From NCBI RefSeq assembly GCF_004027225.2, contig NC_044289.2:9403761-9467760 (forward strand): 64,000 nucleotides of DNA, in the 5' to 3' direction. The position numbers and the translations under genes were made by a program. Every line of letters starts with the position of its first letter. The first letter of the stretch is position 1. This document shows, piece by piece, positions 37,401-63,700 of this stretch. The notes under the pieces were generated by a model. That model was given only the letters and a program-made list of their open reading frames with translations, was not told the origin of the DNA and did not search any database. Source of the DNA: Strigops habroptila. Its lineage: Eukaryota; Chordata; Aves; Psittaciformes; Psittacidae.

Positions 37401-38498
37401 TAAAAGGGGCCTTTACCAAGTGAAATATGACTAGTTATTGTAAGGCGCTTGTTAGTGACTTGACTTGAGTAGATAGCCAAGCCCCAAGAGTGTACTTGGT
37501 TTCAGAGCTGACCTGTGTACATAAAGGTCCGCCACTGTATCATTGCCAGGGGTGCGGTCAGATAACAGAGCTTTCTGGCATTCCCAGTGTTAAAGCTTTC
37601 AGGCTGACTACTATTTTTAGACACCAGAAAGGAGTTATCTGTTGCTTGAGGGTTAATGGCTGGGTTTAATGAGAATTGCATGGGCTGACTTCCTAAAGGG
37701 CGTCAGTATATGGCAAGTTAGTAGACCTGCAGGATCACAGGTGAGGTGGGAAAGGTTAAGTCCAACTACAGAAGGTGGCTGAAAACAGTGCCTGTTTTGG
37801 TAGATTGTTACAGCTGTAGCTGTGTCTGATTAGGAATGATCTAGCTCTCTAGAAATACGATGTTCTTCAGCAGTTAATATCCTGAATGTTCTGCCTTTAT
37901 TATTTCTGTCCCATAATAGCTATACACATAGTCTAAGACATTGCCAGCAAGAACAGTTCTTTTCCTGCTGCTAAGAGAGCTGGCTCTGCGGCAGCTTTCC
38001 TCAGTTCCTGTCTTGCTTGTGCTATTCTGCATTTCAGCTCTTTCCTCTAACATGAACTGCTTGCTCACTGTTTCCATTGTGGTAACAGAAATGTACATGG
38101 AGTGAAGTATAACATATGCTTACAGAACAGTTCTCGAAGTGTGAGGTAACTAATGTAACTCTGTGTACATCCATCTCTTCCCGGTTGTAAGAAAATCTCT
38201 TGCTTCATTGAACTTGATGGTTCCTTTTCTGATAGGTTTGCAATGGCCATAGAGTAGTCATCTCCCCTTACATTTACCTTGTTTAATTTAAAGAATGTTA
38301 TTAAATAAACATTGCAAGGCATTGAACTTTGGATGCTATGACAAACTAACCCTCTTTTTCCTTTGCACTCATTTAGGTTGGCTGAACTATCCATTAGAGA
38401 AGATAAGATTCTGGAGGTGTTTGGAGAACATTATCCAAGCGGTTACCGGGGAGAAGCCAAGAGCCGATGACATGAAATGGGCTCAGAAAATTAAGTAA
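19327..38498 (+). CDS. PEDS1: Plasmanylethanolamine desaturase 1 (TMEM189 / Kua), six coding exons
   Basis: The product is an ER membrane desaturase that introduces the vinyl-ether double bond of plasmalogens; it is related to bacterial CarF and plant FAD4. Coding exons are 19327-19471, 22846-22965, 34164-34255, 35441-35585, 36232-36444 and 38377-38498, all with GT-AG introns and compatible phases, giving 278 aa (human is 270). Hydrophobic stretches lie at about 58-76, 84-101, 145-162 and 179-190. Histidine motifs that would hold the di-iron centre are HW (103), REHH (126-129), RH (137-138), HKWSH (194-198), DWH (212-214) and [12 protein letters not shown] (220-231). The C-terminus MKWAQKIK matches vertebrate orthologues. 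The start at 19327 has a strong Kozak context; an in-frame AUG at 19219 would add 36 residues. The N-terminal 30 residues are lineage-variable, and conservation begins at [13 protein letters not shown]. Confidence 0.97.
20773..20910 (+). repeat. CR1 LINE 3' end fragment, plus orientation
   Basis: A diverged CR1 tail with 'atccctggcagtgttcaagg', 'ccaggttggatggggcttgg', 'agcaacctggtctagtg' and 'aacccaaaccattctag'. It lies in PEDS1 intron 1. Confidence 0.85.
22172..22306. repeat. TG/TA-rich microsatellite
   Basis: A compound simple repeat of TG, TATA, TACA and TATG units with TACTTATA interruptions, ending in AAGTAAG/AAGC repeats. It lies in PEDS1 intron 1, about 540 bp before exon 2, and gives rise to apparent low-complexity open frames on both strands. 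Confidence 0.85.
22846..22965 (+). CDS. PEDS1: PEDS1 coding exon 2
   Basis: Encodes residues 49-88 plus one base ([17 protein letters not shown] at its start), including the first membrane segment. Acceptor aacag|gaaag; donor gatat|gtaagt, a consensus 5' splice site. Confidence 0.93.
26301..26340. repeat. TG/TA microsatellite
   Basis: A short compound repeat (gtgtgcgtgtgtgcatatat and further TATATG units) within PEDS1 intron 2. Confidence 0.8.
27313..27431 (-). repeat. CR1 LINE 3' end fragment, minus orientation
   Basis: An antisense CR1 tail with 'gtttgggtttgatggcacct', 'ccaaccccctaccatgggca' and 'ccactagaccaggttgctca'. It lies in PEDS1 intron 2. Confidence 0.88.
34164..34255 (+). CDS. PEDS1: PEDS1 coding exon 3
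   Basis: Completes codon 89 and encodes residues to 119, including [19 protein letters not shown], with a conserved HW motif. The acceptor used is ttcaag|ttgcag: starting at 34164 keeps the conserved A-G pair and the reading frame. A second AG six bases downstream is discussed in the findings. Donor aaag|gtttg. Confidence 0.9.
34256..35440 (+). other. PEDS1: PEDS1 intron 3
   Basis: GT-AG intron of about 1.2 kb ending in gttttttcag. No repeat or exon is recognised in it. Confidence 0.85.
35441..35585 (+). CDS. PEDS1: PEDS1 coding exon 4
   Basis: Encodes residues 120-167 plus one base, starting [19 protein letters not shown], with putative metal-binding histidines 128, 129 and 138. Acceptor ttttttcag; donor ccccag|gtaagc. 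Confidence 0.95.
35586..36231 (+). other. PEDS1: PEDS1 intron 4
   Basis: Short intron (646 bp) with consensus ends (gtaagc ... ttttgcag). Nothing else is recognised in it. Confidence 0.85.
36232..36444 (+). CDS. PEDS1: PEDS1 coding exon 5
   Basis: Completes codon 168 and encodes up to residue 238 plus one base. It carries the densest histidine cluster ([20 protein letters not shown]). The donor is actg|gtacta, weaker than consensus. Its phase (one base left over) matches both PEDS1 exon 6 and UBE2V1 exon 2. Confidence 0.95.
36445..38376 (+). other. PEDS1: PEDS1 intron 5
   Basis: About 1.9 kb, with a non-consensus donor (gtacta) and acceptor gcactcatttag. Retention would add about 26 codons before a stop at 36518-36520. 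No repeat is recognised in it. Confidence 0.8.
38377..38498 (+). CDS. PEDS1: PEDS1 coding exon 6 (terminal)
   Basis: Encodes residues 239-278 ([13 protein letters not shown] at its start, MKWAQKIK at its end) and the TAA stop. This exon is the one skipped in PEDS1-UBE2V1 read-through transcripts of mammals. Confidence 0.95.
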
Positions 38499-39104
38499 CT
38501 TTTGCCAGCCTTCTGCAATCCTTGTTGCCAATGTTGTTTTTTTTTAAATACAAAGCCATCAGCCAAATTCAAGACCTGCAAAGAAATAACAGACTCTAAA
38601 GCACAAACTAAAAAGTGCTAACAGACTCCAGCGAAATGAACTAATTCTTAAAACAATACTTGAAATGAAGATGATTACTCTTACTGAGCACCTTTCCGTT
38701 TGGCCATGTCTGCTTACATCTTAGAAAGTACTTCATCACTGTGTCTCAAAAGGCTATCGGGCAAGCCAGAAGGCAGGACAGTCACTCCATTGGTACATGG
38801 TGGCGTAGTAAACATGTGTTGTATCAACATTATTTAACACTTCAAAAATAGCTTGTTGCCTAAGACCTATAGGGAGAATGGTGACAACAGTGTGTCACTT
38901 CGTGTTTGAGTCCAAATACACTGCATGAAAACAGTGTGGCAGAATAATGGAAGCCTATAAAATAATCGCTGTTCAATGCACTTAGTGATCGATAAACCTA
39001 CAGCTCTATTATGTTGAATTGAATTGATCTAATGTGGGACGGACTTTGAGAATCTTGCTCCACCGGTGGGCCACGAATCCTCAAGTGTCTTCAGTTTCCC
39101 TTAA

Positions 39105-39110
39105 AATAAA
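39105..39110 (+). terminator. PEDS1: PEDS1 polyadenylation signal, proximal
   Basis: AATAAA followed by gttgttctactctctccgtg, a plausible GU/U-rich downstream element. Confidence 0.6.
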
Positions 39111-39273
39111 GTTGTTCTACTCTCTCCGTGGAATTGAGCAAGCTGTTTCTGCGTAAGCCTTCAAGTTACCAAGCCTCTGAGAAGAGGAAGGGCACCCAGT
39201 ATGACACATGCTCGCGTTTGTTCATGCGGAGTGCTCGCTGATGAGTCTTCTATTAAGTGTTCCCTACCCTGAC

Positions 39274-39279
39274 AATAAA
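39274..39279 (+). terminator. PEDS1: PEDS1 polyadenylation signal, distal
   Basis: A second AATAAA (gacAATAAAtgttt) 169 bp downstream of the first. Confidence 0.55.
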
Positions 39280-39300
39280 TGTTTAAAATAGTTCTAGTAT

Positions 39301-42300
39301 TGGGCACATTGCAAATAGCTGTATTCAAGAGCTCAAGGTATCAAATTGTAATGTTAGAAGGGAAATTGTCAATGACTGGTGTTTTGTTCTTTTGTTTTTT
39401 AAGGTGCTTGCTTGTTTCTGTAAATAATATAAAGCCTTAATCTCTTCTGGTGTAATGGAATAATATTTTAATGTGATGTTTGAATGTATATAATATATTT
39501 ATAACAAAGCAGTTGGATAATACTAATCATGTTTGTTAAGTCTTGTTGCTGTTCTTCATTCATGCATTGTCAGTGCTTAGTCTGAGAACTTGATCATTGG
39601 TTGCAAAATGCTTCATGCTGTTCAAGCCACCTGAAACAGTTTGCAGCCTGTTACATCCTCTTTAGGTTTAGTAATCAATTGTTTATCGACTTTCTAAGAG
39701 CTTGACACTATATTATGCCAGACTTCAACACCTTTCAAGAAGTGCAATTAATTCTGCTTTGGATGCTAAGGAGTAACTGCTGGACTGGGGAGGGCAAACT
39801 TCCCCATAGAACATCCAACAGGCACTTTATCATGTCAACGTGATTTGGATCTTGTTTAATTGTTTCCTAAATGAAAGCTTACAGATGGTCAAACCTAAGA
39901 CTGTTTTGCCTTCCCTAGTTGTAAACTGTGTTGAATACAAACTGTTCCTGAAGAACATGGTAAGGTGGTTTTCAGTCATAGATTTAGACTAACCTTGATC
40001 TTGGTGGACCACAACTTCTCAAAGGGTTGGAACTTTGCAACTCTCCTTCAGTGGAAACTGCTGGATGCAGATGTGTCTGAGCTGGGTTCTGCAGACTAAA
40101 ATGACAGTTGGTACCTTGGTTACAAAATATTTAATGTGCTTAAATGATTCAGGCCCTTAGAATGGTTTGCATTGGAAGGGACCTTAAAGATCATTCAGTT
40201 CCAAACCCCTTGAAGAACTTTCTATACCATTACATGAAACCTGTCTTTCAGTTGTCACAGTTGACATCATCCATGTAGCTTTGACAGTAAAGAATACTTC
40301 CACAAAAGCATCTATAGGAGTCTCAAAATGCATTTAGTTGAAAATGGAGGAAGAGGGAGGAATACTCCCTCAATACTGTTAATTATTGCCTGCTTCTTCC
40401 GGATCTGGACATTGAGGAGGGGTGATTCTGTGCCAAACCTGCTGGTGCAGTTGTTCCTAGTAGTTTGGTCCCTACTTGTTTTATTTCCAGGCACTGAGAG
40501 TTTAGTGTTATATTAAAGAATTGATATGAATATAAATGTGGGAGGGAAGAAAGGTAACTTCCACTACTGTGGAAGTCAACGTGACAGTCATTACTATGAA
40601 TCACTGCAGTTAGATCCGTTAATATTTGCTGTTTGTGGCTGTAGCTTACTTTAAAATTCTTTGGTGTGACAGTGCTGGTGAGAATGCAAACTACACTGTG
40701 TCCAGAGCAAAGAATGCTGCTCCTTGCTTTCCTTCCCTTCCAGTGTGGGTGTCCTGCAGTTTTAGATGTGTAGGAGTGCTTAGGAAACAGCGTCTATTGC
40801 TGTGAGTACAAAGAATTGCAATGGTTATTTCTGCTGTCTTGACAGAAGTTAGATTCACTAGTGCTTCCATCTTGAGACTCCCATAATCCATATTCTAGCA
40901 GATTTGTAGTCATCAGTTGTCTGTCCCTTCTGCCTTCATCCCTTTTCTCCCCTTTTCCTCCCCCTCAGCCCCAGTTTGAGTTAGGTAAACCAGTGTCAAA
41001 GCCCAGTACAGAACTGGGGGGATGCTCAGGGCTCCTGTGTAAAACAGTCTGAAGCTCTAGGACTTTTGAGAGTGCATCTCTTACTGCAAATTTAAATGCC
41101 AAGTGAACAGCAGTGCTGCAGTGTACATAACAAATGGATCTGAAGCATATGAATTATTAGAATTTGTACTTCAAGAGTGCCGTTAAAGGCAATTGCTGTT
41201 GCCCAAACGTCTCTCAGCCACTTGATCTATGCTCTTACTGGAAACAAATCTGAGCTGCTAATACTGGTAGTGGCTTGGACTATCAAGCTGTTAATCTTAA
41301 TTATGAGAAACTGGGGCGGTCACTAATCTCTGGATGCTGTTTTCCACGCTGATGCTGTGCTCGACTCCTGAGGCAGCTCTTGCTCAGAGTGACCCAACGT
41401 GACCAACATGACAGGTCCCAGGGTTCTGTCTTCACATCACTGTTCATAAGGCAGCAGCCTGGGGCATATCCTGTGAGCAAGTTCTGGTTTTGTAATCCTT
41501 GATCTTTCCTTCCCTGCTGTGAGTTGAGGTGTATCTTCAAGCTTTCTACTCCTTGGATGAATGAAGACCAAGCCAAGGTATTCATTCAGTTGGCTTCTGG
41601 AAACCGTTCTACCCATTTAAAGTGGTGGATGCTTCTGTAAAACCAGTATGGCCATTCTGGAGCAAAAGGCTGCGTGGATCTCTCTTAACATATGTAAATC
41701 TGGCTAAAGATAAATTTGCCTTAAGTTAATTAGGAAGGGATTACAGCTAAATCAGAATAGGGCACTCCTTTTAAACTCCACAGACATAGCCTGCGTTTTA
41801 GTGTAAATGCTTTTGAAAGTGATTTATTTCAGTCTCTTACGTCTGCACAAAGATGTGGTCAGTCTCCTGCTCACTGCACCTTCAGAAGGTCTTCCAGGCC
41901 TTCAACTTCTACCAAGTCTGTAGTTACCCTCCAACGAGCTGTCTACTTGTGGCGATGCAAGGGCCTAGCAGGAGTAGATGTATTTCTTTATGTGTACCTG
42001 TGGAATTGCAGAGCTGTCTGGGGACTCATCTGCAGGGGGAAGCGTTGCACTCTGTGGAAAAGTTACTACATAGTGCTTTAAAATCCTGCTGAGCCTTTTC
42101 TTAAGCCAGTCTTCAGGACAGCCTGATGGGTTTGGGTTTGGTGTTTGCTTTGAAGTCCCCATGGCTGCATTTCAAACTGCTCAGCTTCCTGATGCTTCTT
42201 GACTTCACCAACTTTGTTTCAATGTGCTGCTGGATTGAGTTATCAGTGTTGTCTCCCCTTGTCTGCAGCCTTGACCTGTCTGCTGCCTCCGTGCAGTGCT

Positions 42301-43785
42301 GGGGACCAACAAGAAGCCCTGCTCTGAGACAGCATTTGCTGAACAAACGTGAGGCAGCCACCATGTGAGGAAAGGGGGTATGGCGCCAGCCTGAGGACCA
42401 TGCTGTGGATGGAAGTGCGTCTGGCGTGGGTTTGTCCTGTGCTATTTTAAAAAGGGTTTAAAAACAACTCAAGGGCTTGTCTTGTGTGAATAGCTGTGCA
42501 TCTAACAACAGGCATCAGACTTGCCTACATGAGATAGGGCTAAATCTGGAGGTTTTGGCTCAGATGCAATGTTTGTCTGTAATCCTCCTGGAACTTGACT
42601 AGCAGCAGGTGTAAGTGGAAGGGGAGCTGTGGTTGGTAGGGGGTTAAACCAGTCACCCACCTCGCCCCACAAAGCTACTGATCATCCATCTGGAGCAAGA
42701 GGGTCTCCGTCTGCTTGATACCAAATATCTCTGTCCATCTCTATGGTGCTGTGCTCGGCCACGGCAGCAGCAGGGCCTCTGCTGGTGCTGGTTCCTCATC
42801 TCCCGGCCAGGTTTGGTGAGCTCGGATGCCACCTAGCTGCTCTGTTCTTGTCTCCTACTGCCGCGCTCAGCCCCGTCTGAAAGGCAGTATGGGAACTGAA
42901 TGGAATAAAATCCAACCAGAAAGGCAGACATTGCTGTTTTAAAGTAGCTTCAAAGAATACTTGATACAACCAGTACTTTACCTCTGTTTGCTGCTAAAAG
43001 CTGTGTGTGTTAAAGTTGGCTTAACTGAGTAAATGGCTTAAAATGCTTGGGTCTGCAAAACATTTTGCTTTGTAATTGTTATGATGTCTTGGGGCACATT
43101 TTTTGGAATAGGTGTTGCAAGACAAAGCAGAATTCATTTTCCTCCTTTTTTTTTTTTTCTCTGTTATTACTGTTTTAACTGGAGAAAGTGGAACATGTGC
43201 TGCTGATTAAAACACGGCGTTGTACCTCTTACTGATGTTCCTGATGTCTCTTCTGGATTCATATTGTCTTATTTTAGGCCTGAAGGTGTCTTTCATTGCT
43301 GTGTATGAGCCAGCAGCCACCTCCTGGAGCACAAGGAGGCAGAATGTGTGGTTGTGTCCGTGCCCCCCATTGCACAGGGAGCTGCTGTGCTGTGCCCTGG
43401 ACGTGCCCCCCGTGCTGCAGCCCTGACCTCGCAGCCCAGGGCCGAGCAGGGGCTGCCGCAGTGGAGGCTGGTGCATGTCTGCACTGTTGGAGGGCAGTAA
43501 CTGAACTGCTCTGCTCTGCGCAGGGCTGTGTCCGCGGCCTCCCTTTGCTGAGCATCACAGGGCGAGGTTCTGATGCAAACGCACAAGCAACATCAGAGCA
43601 TTACAAAGCGACTATGAATATCTGAAAGCAGTAGGAGAGCTAATGCTGCTGTGCTCCGGCTGTAATGAGAACAGCTTGCCAATTATTCATATTAATTGCA
43701 TGTGAGTTTTATGGGCTGTTCAATGCTTGAGCGCACTGGTGCTTCAGAGCTCCCTGGGGGGCTCGCTGGGGTTCCTTTCCCCAGG
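39301..43785. other. PEDS1-UBE2V1 intergenic region
   Basis: About 4.5 kb between the PEDS1 polyadenylation signals and the UBE2V1 CpG island. It holds a small minus-oriented CR1 scrap at 40152-40212 and otherwise no recognisable gene. The short distance and shared strand fit the known read-through transcription of this gene pair. Confidence 0.6.
40152..40212 (-). repeat. CR1 LINE 3' end scrap, minus orientation
   Basis: About 60 bases of the extreme CR1 tail ('ttagaatggtttgcattgga', 'agggaccttaaagatcattc') just downstream of PEDS1. Confidence 0.75.
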
Positions 43786-43992
43786 GTTTCCCGCTGGAGC
43801 GGGCAGAGGTACCCCCCGCTGCCAGCCCCCTCCGATCCCGGGGAGCCCGCCCGCCCGCGCATCGGAGCTCTGCAAGCTCCCTGCGTGCACCACAGAGCTC
43901 TCCTTGCAGCCGTCTAGCCCCGCCCCGCCGCGGCCTCCCCTTAGCGCGCCCGCCCGCGCCGCGCCCTCAGAGCCGCACTTCCCGCGTTGCGC

Positions 43993-44035
43993 TGACGTGT
44001 GGGAGGGGGCGGGGCTCCGGCGGCAGCGGCGCAAG

Positions 44036-44044
<9 letters not shown>
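43993..44044 (+). promoter_or_regulatory. UBE2V1: UBE2V1 core promoter: CRE-like, Sp1 and YY1 motifs
   Basis: TGACGTG (CRE/E-box-like) is at 43993-43999 and GGGGGCGGGG (Sp1) at 44005-44014. AAGATGGCGGCC at 44033-44044 matches the YY1 consensus and includes the start codon itself. This TATA-less, YY1-at-the-AUG layout is typical of housekeeping genes. Confidence 0.65.
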
Positions 44045-59006
<14,962 letters not shown>

Positions 59007-60458
59007 TTAAAAACAAAACAAAAACAAAACCATGCCCCCCTTATTCAATTTAAGCTGTCTTCATTTTCCACAGTAGTAAATTTTCTAGATGCATCTTGTA
59101 GACCTCAGAATACTGGAAAGGAAGTTCCCATTCAAAGGAAGTTTTTTCATGAGATACTGTAAATGATACTAATTTTTTGGGGTTTTTTTGGGTTTTTTTT
59201 GGTTGTTTTGGTTTTTCATTTGAAATATAAGTTGTGCTATAACAAATAATCCTGTCGTGTAACCACTGTCCACATAGCTGAACTTCTGGTATCAGGAAAA
59301 GTCTATTTAAATTTATTACTGTCAAGACCAGTGTGGCACATCTAACGTAACTGTGAAAGCATCCATCCCACAATCACCTTGCTGTGTGTCTGGCCTGGGG
59401 TTTGGGTTTTTTTCTGTCTTTTGCAATAGAGTCGAAGCTCAGGGCTATTTATTAGAGTAGACACAAAGGTTTTTGCTTCCAGTACTACACTGGGCTTTAT
59501 GGACTACTAATGGGGATGTGTGCTAACCTCAGTCATCCCTCCCTTTGTGCTATCTCTAGTAAAGGCTGAATGTGACTGTGGTCGTTTTTGGGTTTTTTAT
59601 TGTTTTTTTTTAAAATGCCCTGATCTGGGGCAAGCATCCTTCTTCCCTTTGGCCAAGGCATAGATTGTATTTCTCTTCCTGGTCCCCCTCACCAGTGATG
59701 TGGGCTTTGGGTGAGGGATTCAGGGTTCTTTTAATCTCTTCCCTCTTCCCCTCTTTTTAGTGGGGATGCTGCTTTCTTTTTGCCCCTCTTTGTGACTCTT
59801 CTCACCCCTGGCCAGCAGGGGTAAGTGTTGGGGCAATAACTTGACCTGTTCCCTCCTGCTTATCATTTTGGTTTTGCAACAAATTTAGTCTTCACCAGCC
59901 TGGGAAACAAGAGTATCTATTCTGCTCGCAAACTTGGATTTCCCCTGTCCCTCCAGCACTGCTGCCACACCGCCAAGCTGGCCACGGCTGATGTTATTAG
60001 ACAGGCTTTTGACGTGGTGAAAAGAGCAGTAATTTACCAGGATTGCTGAAACCTTCTGCTGCTGCCAAACTGTTATGGGGAAACCCTGCATACAGAGATT
60101 CTGAACACACACTCCAGCTCAAATAGTTGTATTTTGGTGCTTTGGATTGACCCAAGAATGTTAATTAACAAAATGTTGCACTTAACGTTTGGCCCTTCTA
60201 AAGATGTGACGACTACAGACAAATCAAATAAGTGTGGTAGATTTCGTTAGGATTCTGTAAGTCTTAGAAGAGAAATCTCCTCAGTGAAGATTTTGGTGCG
60301 TACAGCAGATTGAGGACCTTGATTGGCTTTGCATCCTGGCAAATCACTGCCTTTTCTGGTTTACTGTTTTGGACCACTAACTGCTGAAATGTGGATGCAA
60401 GCTTACATACAACCAACCTAGTGTGTCCTGAGTTTTATGAACAAATTCAGTGTTTGTG

Positions 60459-60512
60459 TAAAAAAAGAAAAGAAAAAAAAAAAGGAGAAAAAAAAAAAAG
60501 GAAAAGAGTAAA
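60459..60512 (+). repeat. A-rich purine tract in the UBE2V1 3' UTR
   Basis: A run made almost only of A with G interruptions. It is not preceded by a proper polyadenylation signal, so it looks like a simple repeat and not a retroposed tail. Confidence 0.75.
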
Positions 60513-60689
60513 AATGAACACATTTTAAAGCAGCAGCTATCAAGTCAATGAACAATTGATGTTTCCATTAACTCTTTTGAGGAAAATATTAGTTGTAAGG
60601 ATTTAACATCCTCTGTAATTAAAGTTTAACATAACAGTATTCCATAAGCAGCCTTTTTATTGTATCAGACCATTGCCTGATTTTAATAT

Positions 60690-60695
60690 AATAAA
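60690..60695 (+). terminator. UBE2V1: UBE2V1 polyadenylation signal
   Basis: AATAAA followed by agtgtgcattaat and T-rich sequence. A variant ATTAAA lies about 70 bp upstream, near 60620. Confidence 0.65.
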
Positions 60696-60719
60696 AAGTG
60701 TGCATTAATATTAGAAGGC

Positions 60720-63700
60720 TTTAATTGTATTTATGTTTAGAATTTTGATCCCTTATGGAATTCTTGATTTGTTGGAAGTATCTTCCTACAGATCACGTTT
60801 AGCTAACAGTATGTAAACTGGTGGTAAAAGGCAATTGTCTTTATCCAGCTGCTGCTGCTGTGCCAAGGAGAATCTTTAGTTTTAGGTTAAACCTCAAACT
60901 CCCATAGGCTTGGCAGTTGGTAACATTACGTGATGCTGAGGAACTGCTGAAGTGAATTTCTAGGTAGATGTGCTGCCTGAAGGTGCTGTGTCATTGCAGT
61001 GACCTTTATGTGCTGTAGTCCTGAGGAAATCAAATCCCCGCACAGTTGCATGTTAACGCTGTCAAGTTCAAGCAGAACTTCACGTCCTGAAACTTTACCT
61101 GTTTTCCCTCAAGTAGCGAAGTGTAAAAAGCTGACCTCTCCAAATCTGGATACGAAACGGGGCTGTGAGATTTCAGCCTTTGCCAAGTGTAAAGCATCTC
61201 CGCTTCGGAGGATTGCCAGAAGGTACTCGTGCGTTCACTTGGGTGTTGTGGTGAAACAAGGCTCTTCCTGGGTTAGGAATGAGAAAGGGAATGATCTTTT
61301 ATGAAACTTTGTGAAACTTGCTGCTGGCTTCTAGCCTGGAATGCTGCTCAGTCCTTTGGTAGCTCGGAGGGTATCTATGAAGACTAATACTTTGTCAGCG
61401 TCATGTGTGGGTGTTTATTTAAAATAGCTTGGTATGTGAAGATGTTAAACGGGAATTGGAACAATGCTCGATAATTATAGCATGCTGCTCGATTATCTCT
61501 GTTTTTCAGAGCTGTTCTAAGTGCCCTTGCCCTGTTTTGGAGTTGGTTGGTGCATGTTTGGGGCCTCCCCTGACCTTCGTACCTCAAGTAACAGTTTTAA
61601 AACCTTGAAACTGTCCCATTTGCTCTGCAAGTTGTACACGTTAGAGCATTCCACTCTGACCTGGGCTATGCTGGCAAGAGGCATGTGATGTTAACATTTG
61701 CCATATGAAGTGAGGTGGCACCTGAAGATCACAGAGGGGTTTACTGTGAGTTTTCCCTCCTGGGAGTTGCACTCCTTGGACATGTCAATGCTCCAGTGCT
61801 GTGTTCACTCTCAACCAAGTAGGAGTGGTATGGAGAGCCCCAAGAGTCAGCTGCGTTGAATCTACACGTTGTAGTTTTGTCATTTTATGTGACCTACAAA
61901 CTACGTAGTGGAAGAGACCTGTCATCCCGCAGCCTGGTTGGTTGGGCTTCAGAAATAAGGTGGGGAAACAAAAACATGTCTTACCTGTGTTTATCTTCAC
62001 TCTGGCAGTGTAAAGACAAAGTGGCAGCTGATCCCCCCTGCTCTGCAGTTTATGTCTTGAATCAGTGTCTCTTACTAGAAAGATATGAAGGGGTAATAAA
62101 TAAAATGAGTGGATTTGCCGTAAAATAAGTGCTGTTCCTTGGAGCAGGTGCTGCTGAAGCAGTGCTCGGGGCAGGGACTGGTTTGAGCAGGAGGTGGCAC
62201 TGCGGCTGCCCTTCCTGCCTCCTGTAGAGGGTCCCAGAGCCATCCTTGCGCCAAATATGCCGGATATAAAACCCCTCCTTCACCTGCCAGTGCTTCCCAG
62301 GGATGTGGAGAAAGGTTTTGACTCTGGCTGCAGTATGAAGACAGTAGAGGGAGCTAGCAAGCTTTGCAAGGCTTGGGTCTGAGTAAGGTGCAAATGCTGC
62401 TCCATTGAAATGTTAAGTCCTTTTGTGGGAATCACTTTTCATATTTATCCTGAATCAATTTCAGTTTTAAAAGCCTGTTGATTATTACTTTCTCACTGTA
62501 CAGCATTAACTTGCTAGGGGGAAAGCCAGCACTGCAGTGAGATTTTAATGGTTAATAAAGACTAATTGTTGTTTGCTTCTGGCTTTGTTTTAATTAAGCT
62601 CTGTATGCATATGTAGGGAATATATGCCTAAATATGCCTTTTCTGTACTCTTACAACTTCTTGTAGTGCTTCGGACTTATTAATTTTCTTCCACTACCAT
62701 TAGAGAACTAATTTTTAAGCCAAAAGGTGCCATCTGCTGCTGTGTCCCTGGAGTGGGTCAGAGCAGAGCAGGAGGAGCAGCCACTATGCCCATGGGTCCT
62801 GGGCAAAGAGCCTGGCTGCTCCAGGCTGTTTGTCTTAGAGCTGCTTCAGAGCCATGATGCTGGAGCTCCCTGTGGCACTGCCACAGATGCAGTGTGGAGA
62901 GACAGTGTTAAGTTATGCCAGTTCCAATGAGGGAAACAAACCCAACAGAGATATGCAGTGGGACATGCTCGTATGCCAAATATCAGCCTTTGTGGTATGC
63001 TGCAGGAGTTGGAGGAGCTATTTGTGGCTTACCTTGCTGTTTGTGGGAATTGGCCGTTAGGCATTTGAGGTCGGTGCTCTACCTACAGGACAGCATTTCC
63101 TACATCAAGAAACAGCACAGGGAATTCAGTGGTGTTTTTCAAGCTGGCACCAGCTTACACTGAAACAAGGGAGTTCCAGTTCTGCATGTATCTGTAGGTA
63201 ATGATAGAGCTCTGCTTCGAGCTCTACCTACCTGGAGCTCAAAGAAGGTGAAGAGAATGTGATAGTGATATTATTAATATCTAAACTTTGTTGTGTGTTA
63301 TTTTATATTTAAGAAGCTTTTCCTGATGGCTTAGAGTGTTCCTAAATCAGTGGAAATTGCAATATTGTGTTAATCTTTGGCTAGGGTGCTTTCCAAAGCA
63401 CGCTAACCTTGCTGTTGACTAAGATTCAGGTCCTTTAATAGCTACTTGTTTGTCCAGTCTGTAGCAGATTGCTGAAGAATGTGCTTAACTTCTAAGCCTG
63501 TGAAGAGCCCCAGTGAAGTAAAACTTAAGTTAGGCACATGCTTAAGTGCTTTGCTGGACCAGAGGCAGCACACTCAGCTTCTGCTGGGACAGACCTTTTT
63601 AGCCCTTATTGAGCATCTTCTTTCTAGTCCTCTCTTGGTGCTACGTCCTTGGTGCTTTTGTGCCTTTACATTTTCCCCAATGTCACCCATACTTCGTTGT

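Larger units (their letters stand above)
38499..39300 (+). other. PEDS1: PEDS1 3' UTR
   Basis: Non-coding sequence after the stop, bounded by two canonical polyadenylation signals about 170 bp apart. The distal end is inferred from the second signal; longer forms cannot be excluded because further A/T-rich hexamer-like sequences follow to about 39430. Confidence 0.6.
59007..60715 (+). other. UBE2V1: UBE2V1 3' UTR
   Basis: About 1.7 kb of non-coding sequence ending at a canonical polyadenylation signal, a length in line with the mammalian gene. It includes T/G homopolymer-rich runs (about 59170-59220 and 59585-59612) and an A-rich purine tract (about 60459-60512). Confidence 0.7.

Noticed and set aside
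42628-42900. Possible further repeat-derived segment ('ggttaaacca' and following GC-richer block)
   Set aside because: It is only faintly similar to the LTR-like element at 46.6 kb, and I could not match enough blocks to support a call.
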